Positions 9,970-19,876 are shown, counted from the stretch's first letter. The stretch is 64,000 bases of DNA from Pseudomonas sp. TCU-HL1 (GCF_001708505.1 NZ_CP015992.1:4092001-4156000), one strand, 5' to 3'. Numbers and translations: made by a program. Notes: generated by a model not told the origin, from the letters alone.

Positions 9970-10908
9970 ATGGAAACCCTCAGCAGCATCGAGTGCTTCG
10001 TCCGCGCCGCCGAAGCGGGCAGCTTCGCCGAAGCCGCGCGGCGCCTGGGTCTGACGCCAGCAGCAGTGGGCAAGAACGTGGCGCGGCTGGAGTCCAATCT
10101 CGGCGTTCGGCTGTTCCTGCGCAGCACCCGCCGCCTGACCCTGACTGAGGCCGGTGAGCGCTTCCTGGCGGAGGTGAGTGGCGGGCTGGCGAGCATCCAG
10201 GGCGCGGTGGCAAACCTCGCCAGCAGCCAGGGCCAGCCGGCGGGCACCCTGAAGGTCAGCATGGGCATGGCCTTCGGTCGCGACTACATCCTGCCGCACC
10301 TCGCTGACTTCCTCGCTCGCTACCCGGCGATCATCCCCGACTGGCACTTCGACAACCGCCCCGTGGACCTGATCGGCGAAGGCTTCGACGCGGCCATTGG
10401 CGGCGGCTTCGAACTGCCGCCCGGCGTGATCGCCCGACAACTGGGGCCGGCCCATCGGGTGCTGCTGGCATCCCGGGAATACCTGGCGTGCAACCCGGCC
10501 ATCGAATCGCCGGACGACCTGGCCCGGCACGACGGCATTCTCATTCGTTCACCGCAGACCGGACGCGTGCGGGCCTGGCCGCTGCGCACGCGCGACGACC
10601 GCCAGGCGACCTTCGAATTGAAGCTGCGCATGGCCATGACCGATCCGGAAGCGGCCTGCCATGCTGCGATGCAAGGGCTGGGGGTGACCCTGGTGAGCAC
10701 GGTGCATGCCCTGCCCCACCTGCGCAGCGGCAGCCTGGAACGGGTGCTGCCGGACTGGTACGTGGACACCGGCAGCCTGTCGCTCTACTTCAGCGCGCAA
10801 AAGCTGCTGCCGGCCAAGACCCGCGTGTTCATCGACTTCATCGTCGAACGTTTCCGCGAGCAGAAGATGGCGGAACAATTCAACGCCAACTGGCGGCCCG
10901 GCACGTAA
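9970..10908 (+). CDS. LysR-family transcriptional regulator
   Basis: This 312-residue regulator has an N-terminal winged helix-turn-helix (FAEAARRLGLTPAAVGKNVA, residues about 17-36) and a LysR substrate-binding domain (about 95-300). It is transcribed divergently from the SDR gene at 9101-9850, and LysR proteins commonly control the divergent neighbour. The shared 119-nt gap contains AT-rich stretches with repeated ATCG half-sites (around 9927-9947). The effector is unknown. Confidence 0.9.
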   Translation: METLSSIECFVRAAEAGSFAEAARRLGLTPAAVGKNVARLESNLGVRLFLRSTRRLTLTEAGERFLAEVSGGLASIQGAVANLASSQGQPAGTLKVSMGMAFGRDYILPHLADFLARYPAIIPDWHFDNRPVDLIGEGFDAAIGGGFELPPGVIARQLGPAHRVLLASREYLACNPAIESPDDLARHDGILIRSPQTGRVRAWPLRTRDDRQATFELKLRMAMTDPEAACHAAMQGLGVTLVSTVHALPHLRSGSLERVLPDWYVDTGSLSLYFSAQKLLPAKTRVFIDFIVERFREQKMAEQFNANWRPGT

Positions 10909-10921
10909 TGAGCCAGGGCTC

Positions 10922-10953
10922 TGTAGGGTGGAAGTCGCTTTTCACTTCCACCA
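10922..10953. repeat. REP-like palindrome, GTAGGGTGGAAG type
   Basis: This is a copy of the element at 8960-8990 (TGTAGGGTGGAAGTCGCT...CTTCCACC). It sits in the 86-nt gap between the convergent LysR and MFS genes. Confidence 0.65.
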
Positions 10954-10994
10954 ACGAGCCACGCCGGGGCTCTCGGATTGGCAGGAATCGACCA

Positions 10995-12275
10995 TCAGAC
11001 ATGCTCGCTACGGGCCGCCACATGCAGGTTGCGCCCGGCGCCCAGGCCGAACGCCGTGGCGGCCAGGCTGATCACCACGAAGATGATACCCACCGCGCTC
11101 CAGCCCTCGGTGAGGTCATGCACCACGCCTACCATCAGCGGGCCCATGGCCGCCAGGGTGTAACCCACGCCCTGGGCCATGCCGGAAAGGTTGGCTGCCA
11201 CGTGGGCGTCCTTCGAGCGCATTACGATCAGCGCCAGGGCGATGCTGAAGGTGCCGCCCTGCCCCAACCCGAGCACCACGGCCCAGCCCCAGATGCCGGA
11301 CAGCGGCGCATAGAGCATGCCCAGCAGGCCGGCCAGGGTCAGGCCCATCACCAGCACCACGGCGACGCGCTGGTCGCGGCCACGGGTGGCCAACCAGGGC
11401 GCGCCGAGGGCACTGATCAGTTGTGTCATCACCGAACCGGAGAGCACCAGTCCGGCCTGCACCGCGCTCAATCCCCGGTCGATCAGGATCGACGGCAGCC
11501 AGCCGAACACGATGTAAGCCAGGGACGATTGCAAGCCCATGTAGAGCGTCACCTGCCAGGCCAGCGGGTCGCGCCACAGGCCAGTCACCTTGTAGGCCTG
11601 ACGATGGGCGTGCTGGCCCTGGCGAGCCTGGGATAGCCAGATCAGCGCCGCGAGAATCGCCGGCAGCGCCCAGAAGGCCAGGGCCGGTTGCCAGGCCTGA
11701 TCCATGAACTCGGCCAGCGGCACCGTGGCGCCGGCGGCCAGCGCCGCGCCCAGGCACAGCGCCATGGTGTAGACCCCGGTCATCAGGCCGGCGATGTGCG
11801 GGAAATCGCGCTTGACGATGCCCGGCAACAACACACCGATGATGCCGATGCTCGCCCCCGCCACCAGGCTGCCGATGAATAGCCCCGCCACCGGGAACAG
11901 GCTGCGCAGCACGATGCCGCCAGCCAGGGTAAACAGAATGAGCAGCACCGTGCGCTCACTACCCAGGCGCCGCGCCAGCATCGGCGCCAGCGGTGCGAAC
12001 AGGCCGAGGCAGAGCACCGGCAAGGTGGTCAGCAGGCCGGCGCCGGTGGCCGACAGGCCCGTGGCTTCACGCACCATGTTCAGCATCGGCGCCAGGCTGG
12101 ACAGCGCCGGACGCAGGTTCAGCGCCACCATCACCAACCCTGCCAGCAGCAGCCAGGTGCTGCCGCGCACCGCATGGGGTTGGAGCTCATCGTCGGCTTC
12201 GGCGTCGATCAGCAGTTCTTCCGGCGGACAGTTCGAGGGTTCCGGGGCGTCATCCAGCGGACGGGAAGTGGTCAT
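10995..12275 (-). CDS. MFS transporter, CynX/NimT (cyanate-transporter-like) family
   Basis: This 426-residue transporter has 12 predicted membrane segments starting near residue 38 (STWLLLAGLVMVALNLRPAL), with the NLRPALSS...LLTTLPVLCLGLFAPLAP pattern of the CynX/NimT group. A charged N-terminal tail of about 35 residues precedes the membrane part. Upstream, on the same strand, is the tail of a GntR-type regulator that has been lost (12303-12405), suggesting that its former regulator decayed. The substrate is unknown. Confidence 0.85.
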   Translation of the reverse strand: MTTSRPLDDAPEPSNCPPEELLIDAEADDELQPHAVRGSTWLLLAGLVMVALNLRPALSSLAPMLNMVREATGLSATGAGLLTTLPVLCLGLFAPLAPMLARRLGSERTVLLILFTLAGGIVLRSLFPVAGLFIGSLVAGASIGIIGVLLPGIVKRDFPHIAGLMTGVYTMALCLGAALAAGATVPLAEFMDQAWQPALAFWALPAILAALIWLSQARQGQHAHRQAYKVTGLWRDPLAWQVTLYMGLQSSLAYIVFGWLPSILIDRGLSAVQAGLVLSGSVMTQLISALGAPWLATRGRDQRVAVVLVMGLTLAGLLGMLYAPLSGIWGWAVVLGLGQGGTFSIALALIVMRSKDAHVAANLSGMAQGVGYTLAAMGPLMVGVVHDLTEGWSAVGIIFVVISLAATAFGLGAGRNLHVAARSEHV

Positions 12276-12302
12276 GAAAGCAGTTCCATAAGAGGGGCAA
12301 GA

Positions 12303-12405
12303 TCAGTTCAACAATGCGCGGTTGGCCGCTGCGGCGGCGTCCGCGTCTTGGCGTTCGATGGAGTCGAGCAGTTCGCAGTGCTGGTCGGAACTCGGCTGCT
12401 CCCGC
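12303..12405 (-). pseudogene. C-terminal remnant of a GntR/FCD-type regulator
   Basis: On the minus strand a short frame ends in HCELLDSIERQDADAAAAAN followed by RALLN and a stop. This looks like the last helix of an FCD (FadR C-terminal) domain, which often reads HxxLLDAIxxxDxxAAxxAM. Upstream the frame runs into a TAA after about 12 codons and no start or DNA-binding domain follows, so only the tail of the gene survives. It lies 28 nt upstream of the MFS gene, the usual place for the transporter's own regulator. Confidence 0.5.
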
Positions 12406-12564
12406 TCGGGAATTTCAGGAAAATAAGGTTAGCTCCCTAACCAATTCGCCGCAACCGACATACTTGCGAGTAACGAAATAGTCATTATCGGCGCGGATGA
12501 TTTTTCCCCCTCCCCGGCCGTTGGTAGCCTGCACTCACTCACCAACACCGCTCGGGAACGTCCC

Positions 12565-12807
12565 ATGAAGCACGCCCACATCCTTGCGCTGACCGTAATG
12601 GCACTGATCCTCACCGGCTGCGCCAGCCGACCCGAACCCGAGCAACGCCCCTACACCGACGCCGAAGTGAAACAGTTCGCCCTGGAAATGCTCAGCCGCG
12701 CCGGCCTGCCCTATGACGACTACGAGAAGGTGCGCCAGGCCATCCTCCAGCCCAAGGTGCCCGAGGCGGGGAAGGACCTGCCCAAGCAACTGCCGCGCAG
12801 GGGCTGA
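12565..12807 (+). CDS. Small lipoprotein of unknown function
   Basis: This 80-residue protein has a short signal sequence ending in the lipobox LTGC (Cys-19), so the mature lipoprotein would be about 62 residues. The rest (YTDAEVKQFALEMLSRAGLPY...) is mainly helical and charged. I do not recognise a named family. It stands alone between the regulator remnant and a REP-containing gap. Confidence 0.7.
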   Translation: MKHAHILALTVMALILTGCASRPEPEQRPYTDAEVKQFALEMLSRAGLPYDDYEKVRQAILQPKVPEAGKDLPKQLPRRG

Positions 12808-12833
12808 CCCTCTACCGAGCCGCCGGGGCTCAC

Positions 12834-12986
12834 TGTGGGGGCGATTTCAATCGCCAAGCAGGCCGCAGGCCTGCCGTAGGTTGGCGCTGAGGAACGAAGC
12901 CCAACGTGAGGGCGTGACCACGATCGTTGGGCTTCGCGGAGCTCAGCCACAACCTACGAGAAGCAAGGCGAATGAATTCGCCCCTT
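12834..12986. repeat. Nested REP palindromes (two families)
   Basis: An inner inverted pair, CGTAGGTTGGCGCTGAGGAA...CCCAACG (12875-12905) and its mirror ending in CACAACCTACG (12925-12958), is flanked by GGGGGCGATTTCAATCGCC (about 12837-12855) and GGCGAATGAATTCGCC (about 12968-12983). The same two families recur at 17389-17558. The element sits between the lipoprotein and methyltransferase genes, which converge. Confidence 0.7.
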
Positions 12987-12991
12987 CAGGT

Positions 12992-13621
12992 TCAGCCACC
13001 CTTACGCCACACGCTCGCTAGCCAGGGCTGCTGCTCGCGCGGCAGGCCGGCAGGGCGGTAGTAATGCTCCAGGGCTTCGAAGCCCGCGTCCTCCAGCAAT
13101 GCCTTCCAGCGCTCAAAGTCGTGCCAGGCGCCGTAGCGGCTGCCGCTCCAGCCTTCGTCGTTCTGCCCGCGCGGGTTGGAGCTGAAGAGCACGCCGCCGG
13201 GCTTGAGAGTGGCGTGCAGCTGGCGCAGGACGCGGGGTAGTTCCTGACGCGGCACGTGGAACAGGCTGGCATTGGCGAAGATGCCGTCGAAGCGTTCGGC
13301 GGGCAGATCGAGGGCGAGGAAGTCCTGGTGCCAGACCTCGCAGCCGGAATCGGCGCGGGCCATGGCGACGAAACTTTCCGCGCCGTCCAGGCCAATCGCC
13401 CGGTGGCCCAGGCGGGTAAAGGTTTGCAGGTCGCGACCGGGACCGCAGCCGAAGTCGAGGAGGGTGAAGGGGGCGCTACCCCGGATATGCCGCAGCAGTG
13501 CCTCGATGTTCTGGCTCACGTCGTGGTCGCGGGTGCCTTCGCGAAAGCCCTCGGCGTTGCGGTTGTAGTCGTCGAGGGTAGTGGCAGTGATGCTGGCGAG
13601 GTCTTCCGGTTGCAGGGGCAT
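12992..13621 (-). CDS. Class I SAM-dependent methyltransferase
   Basis: This 209-residue methyltransferase of the UbiE/Methyltransf_11 type has motif I LLDFGCGPGRDLQTF (about residues 54-68) and the acidic loop GLDGAESFVAMA that binds S-adenosylmethionine. It includes the post-motif FDGIFANASLFHVP. The methyl acceptor cannot be told from the sequence. It diverges from the PotE-like gene, with 113 nt between the starts. Confidence 0.85.
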   Translation of the reverse strand: MPLQPEDLASITATTLDDYNRNAEGFREGTRDHDVSQNIEALLRHIRGSAPFTLLDFGCGPGRDLQTFTRLGHRAIGLDGAESFVAMARADSGCEVWHQDFLALDLPAERFDGIFANASLFHVPRQELPRVLRQLHATLKPGGVLFSSNPRGQNDEGWSGSRYGAWHDFERWKALLEDAGFEALEHYYRPAGLPREQQPWLASVWRKGG

Positions 13622-13734
13622 GGGCGGCTCGGGGCGGCGTATTGCGGGAACGTCAATTCTACCTCCAGTGCGGCGGCAACAATGCCCCGCGCCGCCTATC
13701 GTTCTGGAATCATGCCTCCACGAAGGGCACCTGC

Positions 13735-15084
13735 ATGGCAGCTTCCGGCAAGAAGATGGGCCTCACCGGGCTTACGACCCTGGTGGCAGTGAACATGATG
13801 GGCTCGGGCATCATCATGCTGCCGTCCGGCATGGCGCAGCTCGGCGCGATCTCCCTGCTGTCCTGGGTGATCACCGCGGTGGGTTCCATGGCCATCGCTT
13901 ACTGCTTCGCCCAGTGCGGCATCTTCTGCGCGCGTTCCGGCGGGATGTCGGCCTACACCGAGGAAGCCCACGGTAAATCGGCCTTCTTCCTCTGCTCCTA
14001 CCTCTATTTCCTTTCGCTGGCCATCGGCAATGTGGCCATCGCGATTTCCGCCGTGGGCTACCTGACGCCCTTCTTCCCCTGGCTGGGCAGCGGCGCCGTG
14101 CCGCTGTTCATCGGGGCCTTGGGGTTGATCTGGCTGACCACCCTGGCCAACTTCGGCGGGCCGAAGGTCACCGGGCATATCGGTTCGATCACGGTCTGGG
14201 GGGTGATCATCCCGGTAGCGGGGCTGTCGGTGATCGGCTGGTTCTGGTTCGACGCCGACACCTTCGCGGCGGCCTGGAACCCGAACGGAATCGCCACCAG
14301 CGACGCCATCACCCAGAGCATCCCCCTCACCCTCTGGGCCTTCCTCGGCATGGAATCGGCGGCGCAGAACTCCGACGCCGTGGAGAACCCCAAACGCAAC
14401 GTGCCGCTCGCCTGCCTGCTGGGCACGCTGGGTGCGGCGGTGATCTACGTGCTGTCCACTTCGGTGATCATGGGCATCGTGCCCAACCCCGAATTAGCCA
14501 ACTCCAGCGCACCGTTCGCCTTCGTCTACGCGAAGATGTTCAACCCGCTGGTGGGTGACGTGATCATGGGCCTGGCGGTGATGGCCTGCGTCGGCTCGCT
14601 GCTGGGCTGGCAGTTCACCCTGGCGCAGACCGCCAAGGTCACTGCCGAGCAACGCATGTTCCCGGGGCTGTTCGCCAAGGTCACCCTGCTCGGCGCGCCC
14701 ATCGCCGGGCTGGTGGCCAACGCCGCCCTGCAGAGCGCCATGGCGATCTCCACCATCTCGCCGAATGCCTCGGAGCAGTTCGGCAAGCTGGTCAACCTGG
14801 CGGCAGTGACCAACATCGTCCCCTACATCACCTCACTCTCGGCGCTGCTGGTGATCATGCAGAAGGCCGGGGTGAAGGGTTATCCGCACCACCGCAATGT
14901 CGTGGTGCTGGCCATCGCCATGGCGTACAGCTTCTATGCGCTGTACGCCTCGGGGACGGAGGCGGTGTTCGGCGGGATGATCGTCACCGCGGTGGGCTAC
15001 CTGATGTTCGGCTACATCGCCGACCGTTTCCTCGAAGAACGCGCCGAGCGCGCTCGAGCCTTGGGCCTGGAGGACAACGCATGA
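13735..15084 (+). CDS. potE: Putrescine/ornithine antiporter
   Basis: This 449-residue APC-family antiporter closely follows the PotE pattern, including VNMMGSGIIMLP, SITVWGVIIPV, the LTLWAFLGMESA loop, VENPKRNVPLA and CVGSLLGWQFTLAQ. It has 12 membrane segments and the usual family length (about 440). It exchanges putrescine for ornithine or takes up putrescine with protons. The start at 13735 (MAASGKKMG) has GAAGGG upstream; the frame continues 31 codons further but without family resemblance. It overlaps the next gene by 4 nt. No ornithine decarboxylase gene (the usual E. coli partner) is adjacent. Confidence 0.88.
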   Translation: MAASGKKMGLTGLTTLVAVNMMGSGIIMLPSGMAQLGAISLLSWVITAVGSMAIAYCFAQCGIFCARSGGMSAYTEEAHGKSAFFLCSYLYFLSLAIGNVAIAISAVGYLTPFFPWLGSGAVPLFIGALGLIWLTTLANFGGPKVTGHIGSITVWGVIIPVAGLSVIGWFWFDADTFAAAWNPNGIATSDAITQSIPLTLWAFLGMESAAQNSDAVENPKRNVPLACLLGTLGAAVIYVLSTSVIMGIVPNPELANSSAPFAFVYAKMFNPLVGDVIMGLAVMACVGSLLGWQFTLAQTAKVTAEQRMFPGLFAKVTLLGAPIAGLVANAALQSAMAISTISPNASEQFGKLVNLAAVTNIVPYITSLSALLVIMQKAGVKGYPHHRNVVVLAIAMAYSFYALYASGTEAVFGGMIVTAVGYLMFGYIADRFLEERAERARALGLEDNA

Positions 15085-15977
15085 ACCCGAAAGCGCTCCC
15101 CTGGCTGCCCCTGTTGCTGACACTGCTGCTGCCGTCGCAGGCGCCGGCCCAGACGCTCGAGCGTATCCGCGCCAGCGGCACCCTCACCCTCGGCTACCTG
15201 CCGGACCAGCCGCCATTCTCTTCCGCCGAGGGCGAAGGGGCGTCCGGCTACGCCATCGACCTCTGCCAGAAGGTGGCCGACCAGCTGCGCACCCAGCCGG
15301 GCCTGGCGTCGCTGAAAGTACGCTTCGTACCCCTGGCGCCAGACAAGGCCCTGGACGTGGTGCATGACGGCGGTGTGGACCTGCTCTGCAGCCCCATGGT
15401 GGAAACCCTGAAACGCCGCCAGAACGTGGCCTTTTCCCTGCCCGTGTACACCGCGGGTATTGGCGTGGTGCTACGCAAGAACGCCCCGCCGTCGCTGGTC
15501 AAAGTGCTCAATGGCGAGGTGGAGCAGACCGGTCCCACCTGGCGCGCCACCCTCAATCGCGGGCTGGCGGCCCACAGCTTTGCGGTGCAGGGTGGCACGG
15601 TGGTAGAGGACTGGGCGCGGGAGAAACTGCGGCTGCTGAAGGTGCTGGTTTCCCTGGAGACGGTGGCGAGCCCCGCCGAAGGCGTCGAACGCGTGGCCAA
15701 CGGCCAGGTGGATGCCTTCTTCGCCAACCAGATGATCCTGCGCAGCCTCGCGGCACGGGACACCGCTAACACCAACCTGATGGTGCTGGACCGGCGCTTC
15801 GAGTTCGAGCCGGTGTCCATGGCCCTGGCCCGGGGCGACGAAGACTTCCGCCTGCAGGTGGATACCGCGCTGAGCCAGCTCTACCGCTCCGGCGCCATCG
15901 TGCCGCTCTACACTCGCTACTTCGGCGCCCCCAGCGAGCTGGACCAGACGTTGTTCAAGGTCTACTCACGCCCCTGA
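15081..15977 (+). CDS. Family 3 extracellular solute-binding protein
   Basis: This 298-residue periplasmic binding protein has a signal peptide (residues 1-23, cleavage after APA) and the SBP_bac_3 pattern (IRASGTLTLGYLPDQPPFS...GYAIDLCQKVADQL). It probably binds an amino acid or related cation. Its start lies within the potE stop (ATGA overlap), so the two are co-translated. No ABC permease or ATPase gene accompanies it, so it either shares another transporter's membrane parts or has a sensing role. Confidence 0.83.
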   Translation: MNPKALPWLPLLLTLLLPSQAPAQTLERIRASGTLTLGYLPDQPPFSSAEGEGASGYAIDLCQKVADQLRTQPGLASLKVRFVPLAPDKALDVVHDGGVDLLCSPMVETLKRRQNVAFSLPVYTAGIGVVLRKNAPPSLVKVLNGEVEQTGPTWRATLNRGLAAHSFAVQGGTVVEDWAREKLRLLKVLVSLETVASPAEGVERVANGQVDAFFANQMILRSLAARDTANTNLMVLDRRFEFEPVSMALARGDEDFRLQVDTALSQLYRSGAIVPLYTRYFGAPSELDQTLFKVYSRP

Positions 15978-16053
15978 GAGCCGGCTCATGGTTTTCCGAA
16001 TTCAACCGCAAGAGTCGGGATGCGGGCGGCACTCTGCCCGCATACTCTCTGCC

Positions 16054-17141
<1,088 letters not shown>

Positions 17142-17145
<4 letters not shown>

Positions 17146-17399
17146 AAAGCTGGACCCTGCTGGGAGCGGACGGCAGGCCCTACTCCAGCCCCGTTCCCGG
17201 CACGCTGGGCGGGCACCGCAAGACGCGCCTCTACGGCCGCCTCGATTGCCCCAGCGCCCTGCGCGCCATTGCACGGGGCGGGTATGTGAAGGACCGGGTG
17301 TTCTTTCTCGATGAAGCCACCGCACGGGCTGCGGGATATCGGCCTTGTGCAAGGTGCATGGGGGCTTCCTACCGAGCATGGAAGGCTCATCGCAAATGA
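17142..17399 (+). CDS. Small Ada-like metal-binding domain protein
   Basis: This 85-residue protein starts at a GTG that overlaps the ada stop by 4 nt (GTGA). Residues 28-75 resemble the Ada zinc domain: RLDCPSAL (Cys-36), then GYRPCARC (Cys-69 and Cys-72). These match E. coli Ada Cys-42, Cys-69 and Cys-72, while the acceptor position (Cys-38) is Gly-32. It is therefore a zinc-site candidate without the methyl acceptor, complementary to the upstream Ada. The last codons and stop lie in a REP palindrome that starts at 17389, so the C-terminus may have been trimmed. Confidence 0.75.
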
Positions 17400-17782
17400 A
17401 TTCGCTCCCACAAGAATCGCGGAGTTGTGGGAGCGAATTCGTTCGCGATACAGGACGAAGTCCTGTCGTGGGTTGGTGCGGGCCACGTTGGTCTGAGGAA
17501 CTAAGCCCAACAGGGCTATCGTTGGGCTTCGCTAAGCTCAGACACAACCTACAAGAGCCTCACGCCAGGCCGTGGACTAAACCGTTGTAGGGTGCGCCGT
17601 GCGCACCGGCGGTTTTACGTGGTGCCGAAGCTGATCCCGGAATTGGTGCGCACAGCACACCCTACGATGCAGACCGAGCTAAAGAGGCCCGCCTTGTGCG
17701 TGGGGGAGGATTTGCCCCCCTTCCAGGGGGCTACCGCAAGGGAGCAGCTGCACTGCCCTTGGCGATTGAAGTCGCCCCTACA
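17389..17782. repeat. Cluster of four REP-type palindromes
   Basis: This 394-nt gap between convergent genes is almost entirely repeats. (1) 17389-17449: inverted GGGAGCGAATTC units (ATCGCAAATGAATTCGCTCC and mirror). (2) 17468-17552: CTGAGGAACTAAGCCCAAC paired with GTTGGGCTTCGCTAAGCTCAG. (3) 17586-17665: GTAGGGTGCGCC...GGTGCGCACAGCACACCCTAC. (4) about 17700-17782: GGGGGAGGATTTGCCCCC followed by TGGCGATTGAAGTCGCCCC. No gene is seen here. Confidence 0.8.
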
Positions 17783-17796
17783 GACAAACGATCAAC

Positions 17797-18846
17797 CTAC
17801 TGCGTAACCACCACTGTTCCACCTTCCCGCGCTGCCTGGGCGATGGCTTCGACCACCCTCAGGTTCTGCAAGCCGTCGCGCACGCTCACCAGGGGCTCGG
17901 CTTCACCACGGATGACCTGGCAGAAATGCTCCAGCTGCCGCGCCAGCGGGTCTTGCCGCTCCAGCTCGGCCACCGCGCAGGTGAAGGGTTTCCACCAGGA
18001 GCGGTCTTCCGGCCGGTCGTAGCACTTCAGGCGCAGGGTGGGGACGGCCAGGGAGCCACCGGTGCCGGCGATCAGGTAGCAGTCTTCATTGTCGTAGCTG
18101 GGATAGTCGCGGTTTTCCCGTGAGGTCTGCTCCCAACTGCGCGCCGAAGCGGCGGTGTCGGAGAGCAAGAAGCTGCCCAGGGCGCCACTGGCAAAACGCA
18201 GGCTGATGGACACCGTGTCTTCCACCGGAAAGCCTCGGGTAGCGCTGGAGGCCAGGGCCTGCACGGCGACGATCTCGCCGCACAGCGAACGCAGATTGCC
18301 GATCTCGTGAATCAGGTTGATCAGCACCGGCCCACCGCCGGCTTGCCGACGCCAGGGCGCGGCGTCGAAGTAGTCGTCCGGCTTGTAGAACAGCGCGCTG
18401 CCCATTACCGCCACCAGGCTTCCCAGGCGCCCCTCGCCAATGATCGCCCGCGCACGTTCGAGGATCGGGCTATGGGCGCGGTGATGGCCCACCAGCAGCG
18501 GTACCTTCGAGCCTTGGCTGGCGAGCAGTAGCCGCTCGCCCTCCTCCAGGCTGTGTGCCACCGGCTTTTCGATCAGTGCGGGCACGCCGGCCTGCAGACA
18601 GATCAACGCCTGCGCCACATGCAACGGGTTGGGCGTGGCAAGGATGATGCCGTCCGGTCGCCCGGCCTCGAACAGCGCTTCCAGCGAGGGGTACCGCGGC
18701 ACACCCGCCCGTTGGGCAGCGGCTTCGGCGGCGGGGGATGGGTCCACCAGGCCGACGAGTTCGCAGGCAGGGTTGGCCTGGATGAGTTCAAGGTGGCGCT
18801 GGCCGATCAGGCCGGCGCCGGCAATGGCGATGCGAAGGCTGCTCAT
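17797..18846 (-). CDS. Gfo/Idh/MocA-family NAD(P)-dependent oxidoreductase
   Basis: This 349-residue dehydrogenase has an N-terminal Rossmann domain (GAGLIG, residues 10-15), the EKPVAHS motif near residue 94 whose Lys belongs to the active site, and a C-terminal alpha/beta substrate domain. Family members oxidise or reduce sugars, inositols or similar ring alcohols; the substrate here is unknown. It is divergent from a LysR gene 76 nt away, which probably controls it. Confidence 0.87.
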   Translation of the reverse strand: MSSLRIAIAGAGLIGQRHLELIQANPACELVGLVDPSPAAEAAAQRAGVPRYPSLEALFEAGRPDGIILATPNPLHVAQALICLQAGVPALIEKPVAHSLEEGERLLLASQGSKVPLLVGHHRAHSPILERARAIIGEGRLGSLVAVMGSALFYKPDDYFDAAPWRRQAGGGPVLINLIHEIGNLRSLCGEIVAVQALASSATRGFPVEDTVSISLRFASGALGSFLLSDTAASARSWEQTSRENRDYPSYDNEDCYLIAGTGGSLAVPTLRLKCYDRPEDRSWWKPFTCAVAELERQDPLARQLEHFCQVIRGEAEPLVSVRDGLQNLRVVEAIAQAAREGGTVVVTQ

Positions 18847-18850
18847 ATCG

Positions 18851-18883
18851 TCGATCGATTCCTGTGGGGAGAAGGTCGATCGA
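18851..18883. promoter_or_regulatory. Candidate operator with two TCGATCGA palindromes
   Basis: Two identical 8-bp palindromes TCGATCGA (18851-18858 and 18876-18883) lie in the 76-nt gap between the divergent dehydrogenase and LysR genes, with starts 25 bp apart, about two and a half helical turns. This suits a LysR tetramer site; regulation is inferred. Confidence 0.4.
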
Positions 18884-18921
18884 GAGACTAATATTCACTG
18901 TCCAACCAATAATCAGCCGCC

Positions 18922-19866
18922 ATGAAAAATCAGAATGCGCTTTTAGCGAACAATGATCCCTTCCTCCGTGACCTGTTGCTGTTCTGCACCGTGGCCCGGC
19001 GCTCCAGTTTCGTGGCCGGCGCGACGGAACTGGGCATCTCCCCCGCCCATGTCAGCAAGCGCATCGCGATGCTGGAGGAGTCCCTCGGGGTCAAGCTGTT
19101 CAACCGCACCACGCGGCGGGTGAACATCACCGCCGACGGCGAGGCCGCCTTCGCCTGGGCACAGAAGATCCTCGAAGACGTGGAAGGCATGGTGGAGGCC
19201 CTGTCCGGCCTGAAGGGCGAGCCGCGCGGGGTGCTGCGCATCGCCACCAGCCTGCGCCTGGGAAGGGACTACGTGTCGCCGGTGCTGTCCCTGTTGCGCC
19301 AGCGGCATCCGGGGCTGGAAGTCTGGCTGGAGCTGCTGGACCGGCGGGTGGACCTGATCGGCGAGAACTTCGACATTGACCTGCGCGTGGGCGAAGTGCA
19401 CGAGCCGCACCTGATCGCCCACAAGATCGCCGCAAGCTACCGCATGCTCTGCGCCGCGCCGGCCTACCTGGCGCGACGCGGCCAGCCGCGCACCCTGGCC
19501 GAACTGGCGCAGCATGAGTGCCTGCTGTTCCGCGAACGCGAGCTGGGCTTTGGCGTCTGGCGCCTGTCCGGCCCCAACGGCGAGGAAACCGTGAAGGTCA
19601 CCGGCCCCATGGCCTCCAACCACAGCGACGTGGTGCGCCAATGGGCGCACGAGGGGCACGGGGTGATCATGGCCTCGGTCTGGGACGCCGCCCCGAGCAT
19701 TCGCGCCGGCAAGCTGGTGCGGGTGCTGCCGGCCTACCAGCAGAGTGCCGATGTCTGGGCGGTGACCGCCGCGCGCGCCTCGGGCTCGACCAAGGTGAAG
19801 CTGTGCATCGACTTCCTCAAGGAACAGCTCGCCCACGGGCCCCACGCCCTGGATATCCGCCTCTGA
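18922..19866 (+). CDS. LysR-family transcriptional regulator
   Basis: This 314-residue protein has a helix-turn-helix in residues 25-55 (FVAGATELGISPAHVSKRIA) and a LysR effector domain beginning near residue 98 (GVLRIATSLRLGRDYVSPVL). It belongs to the group resembling DmlR/TtdR. It diverges from the Gfo/Idh oxidoreductase gene, whose expression it probably controls. The effector is not evident. Confidence 0.9.
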   Translation: MKNQNALLANNDPFLRDLLLFCTVARRSSFVAGATELGISPAHVSKRIAMLEESLGVKLFNRTTRRVNITADGEAAFAWAQKILEDVEGMVEALSGLKGEPRGVLRIATSLRLGRDYVSPVLSLLRQRHPGLEVWLELLDRRVDLIGENFDIDLRVGEVHEPHLIAHKIAASYRMLCAAPAYLARRGQPRTLAELAQHECLLFRERELGFGVWRLSGPNGEETVKVTGPMASNHSDVVRQWAHEGHGVIMASVWDAAPSIRAGKLVRVLPAYQQSADVWAVTAARASGSTKVKLCIDFLKEQLAHGPHALDIRL

Positions 19867-19876
19867 ACCTTGCCCG

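Noticed and set aside
10488..11636. A 382-codon plus-strand open frame spanning the LysR end and the MFS gene
   Set aside because: It overlaps two well-supported genes in other frames and a REP palindrome; its translation is low-complexity.
17389..17782. A CRISPR array in the repeat-rich gap
   Set aside because: The repeats are palindromes of different families in inverted pairs, not equal direct repeats with regular spacers, and no cas gene is near.
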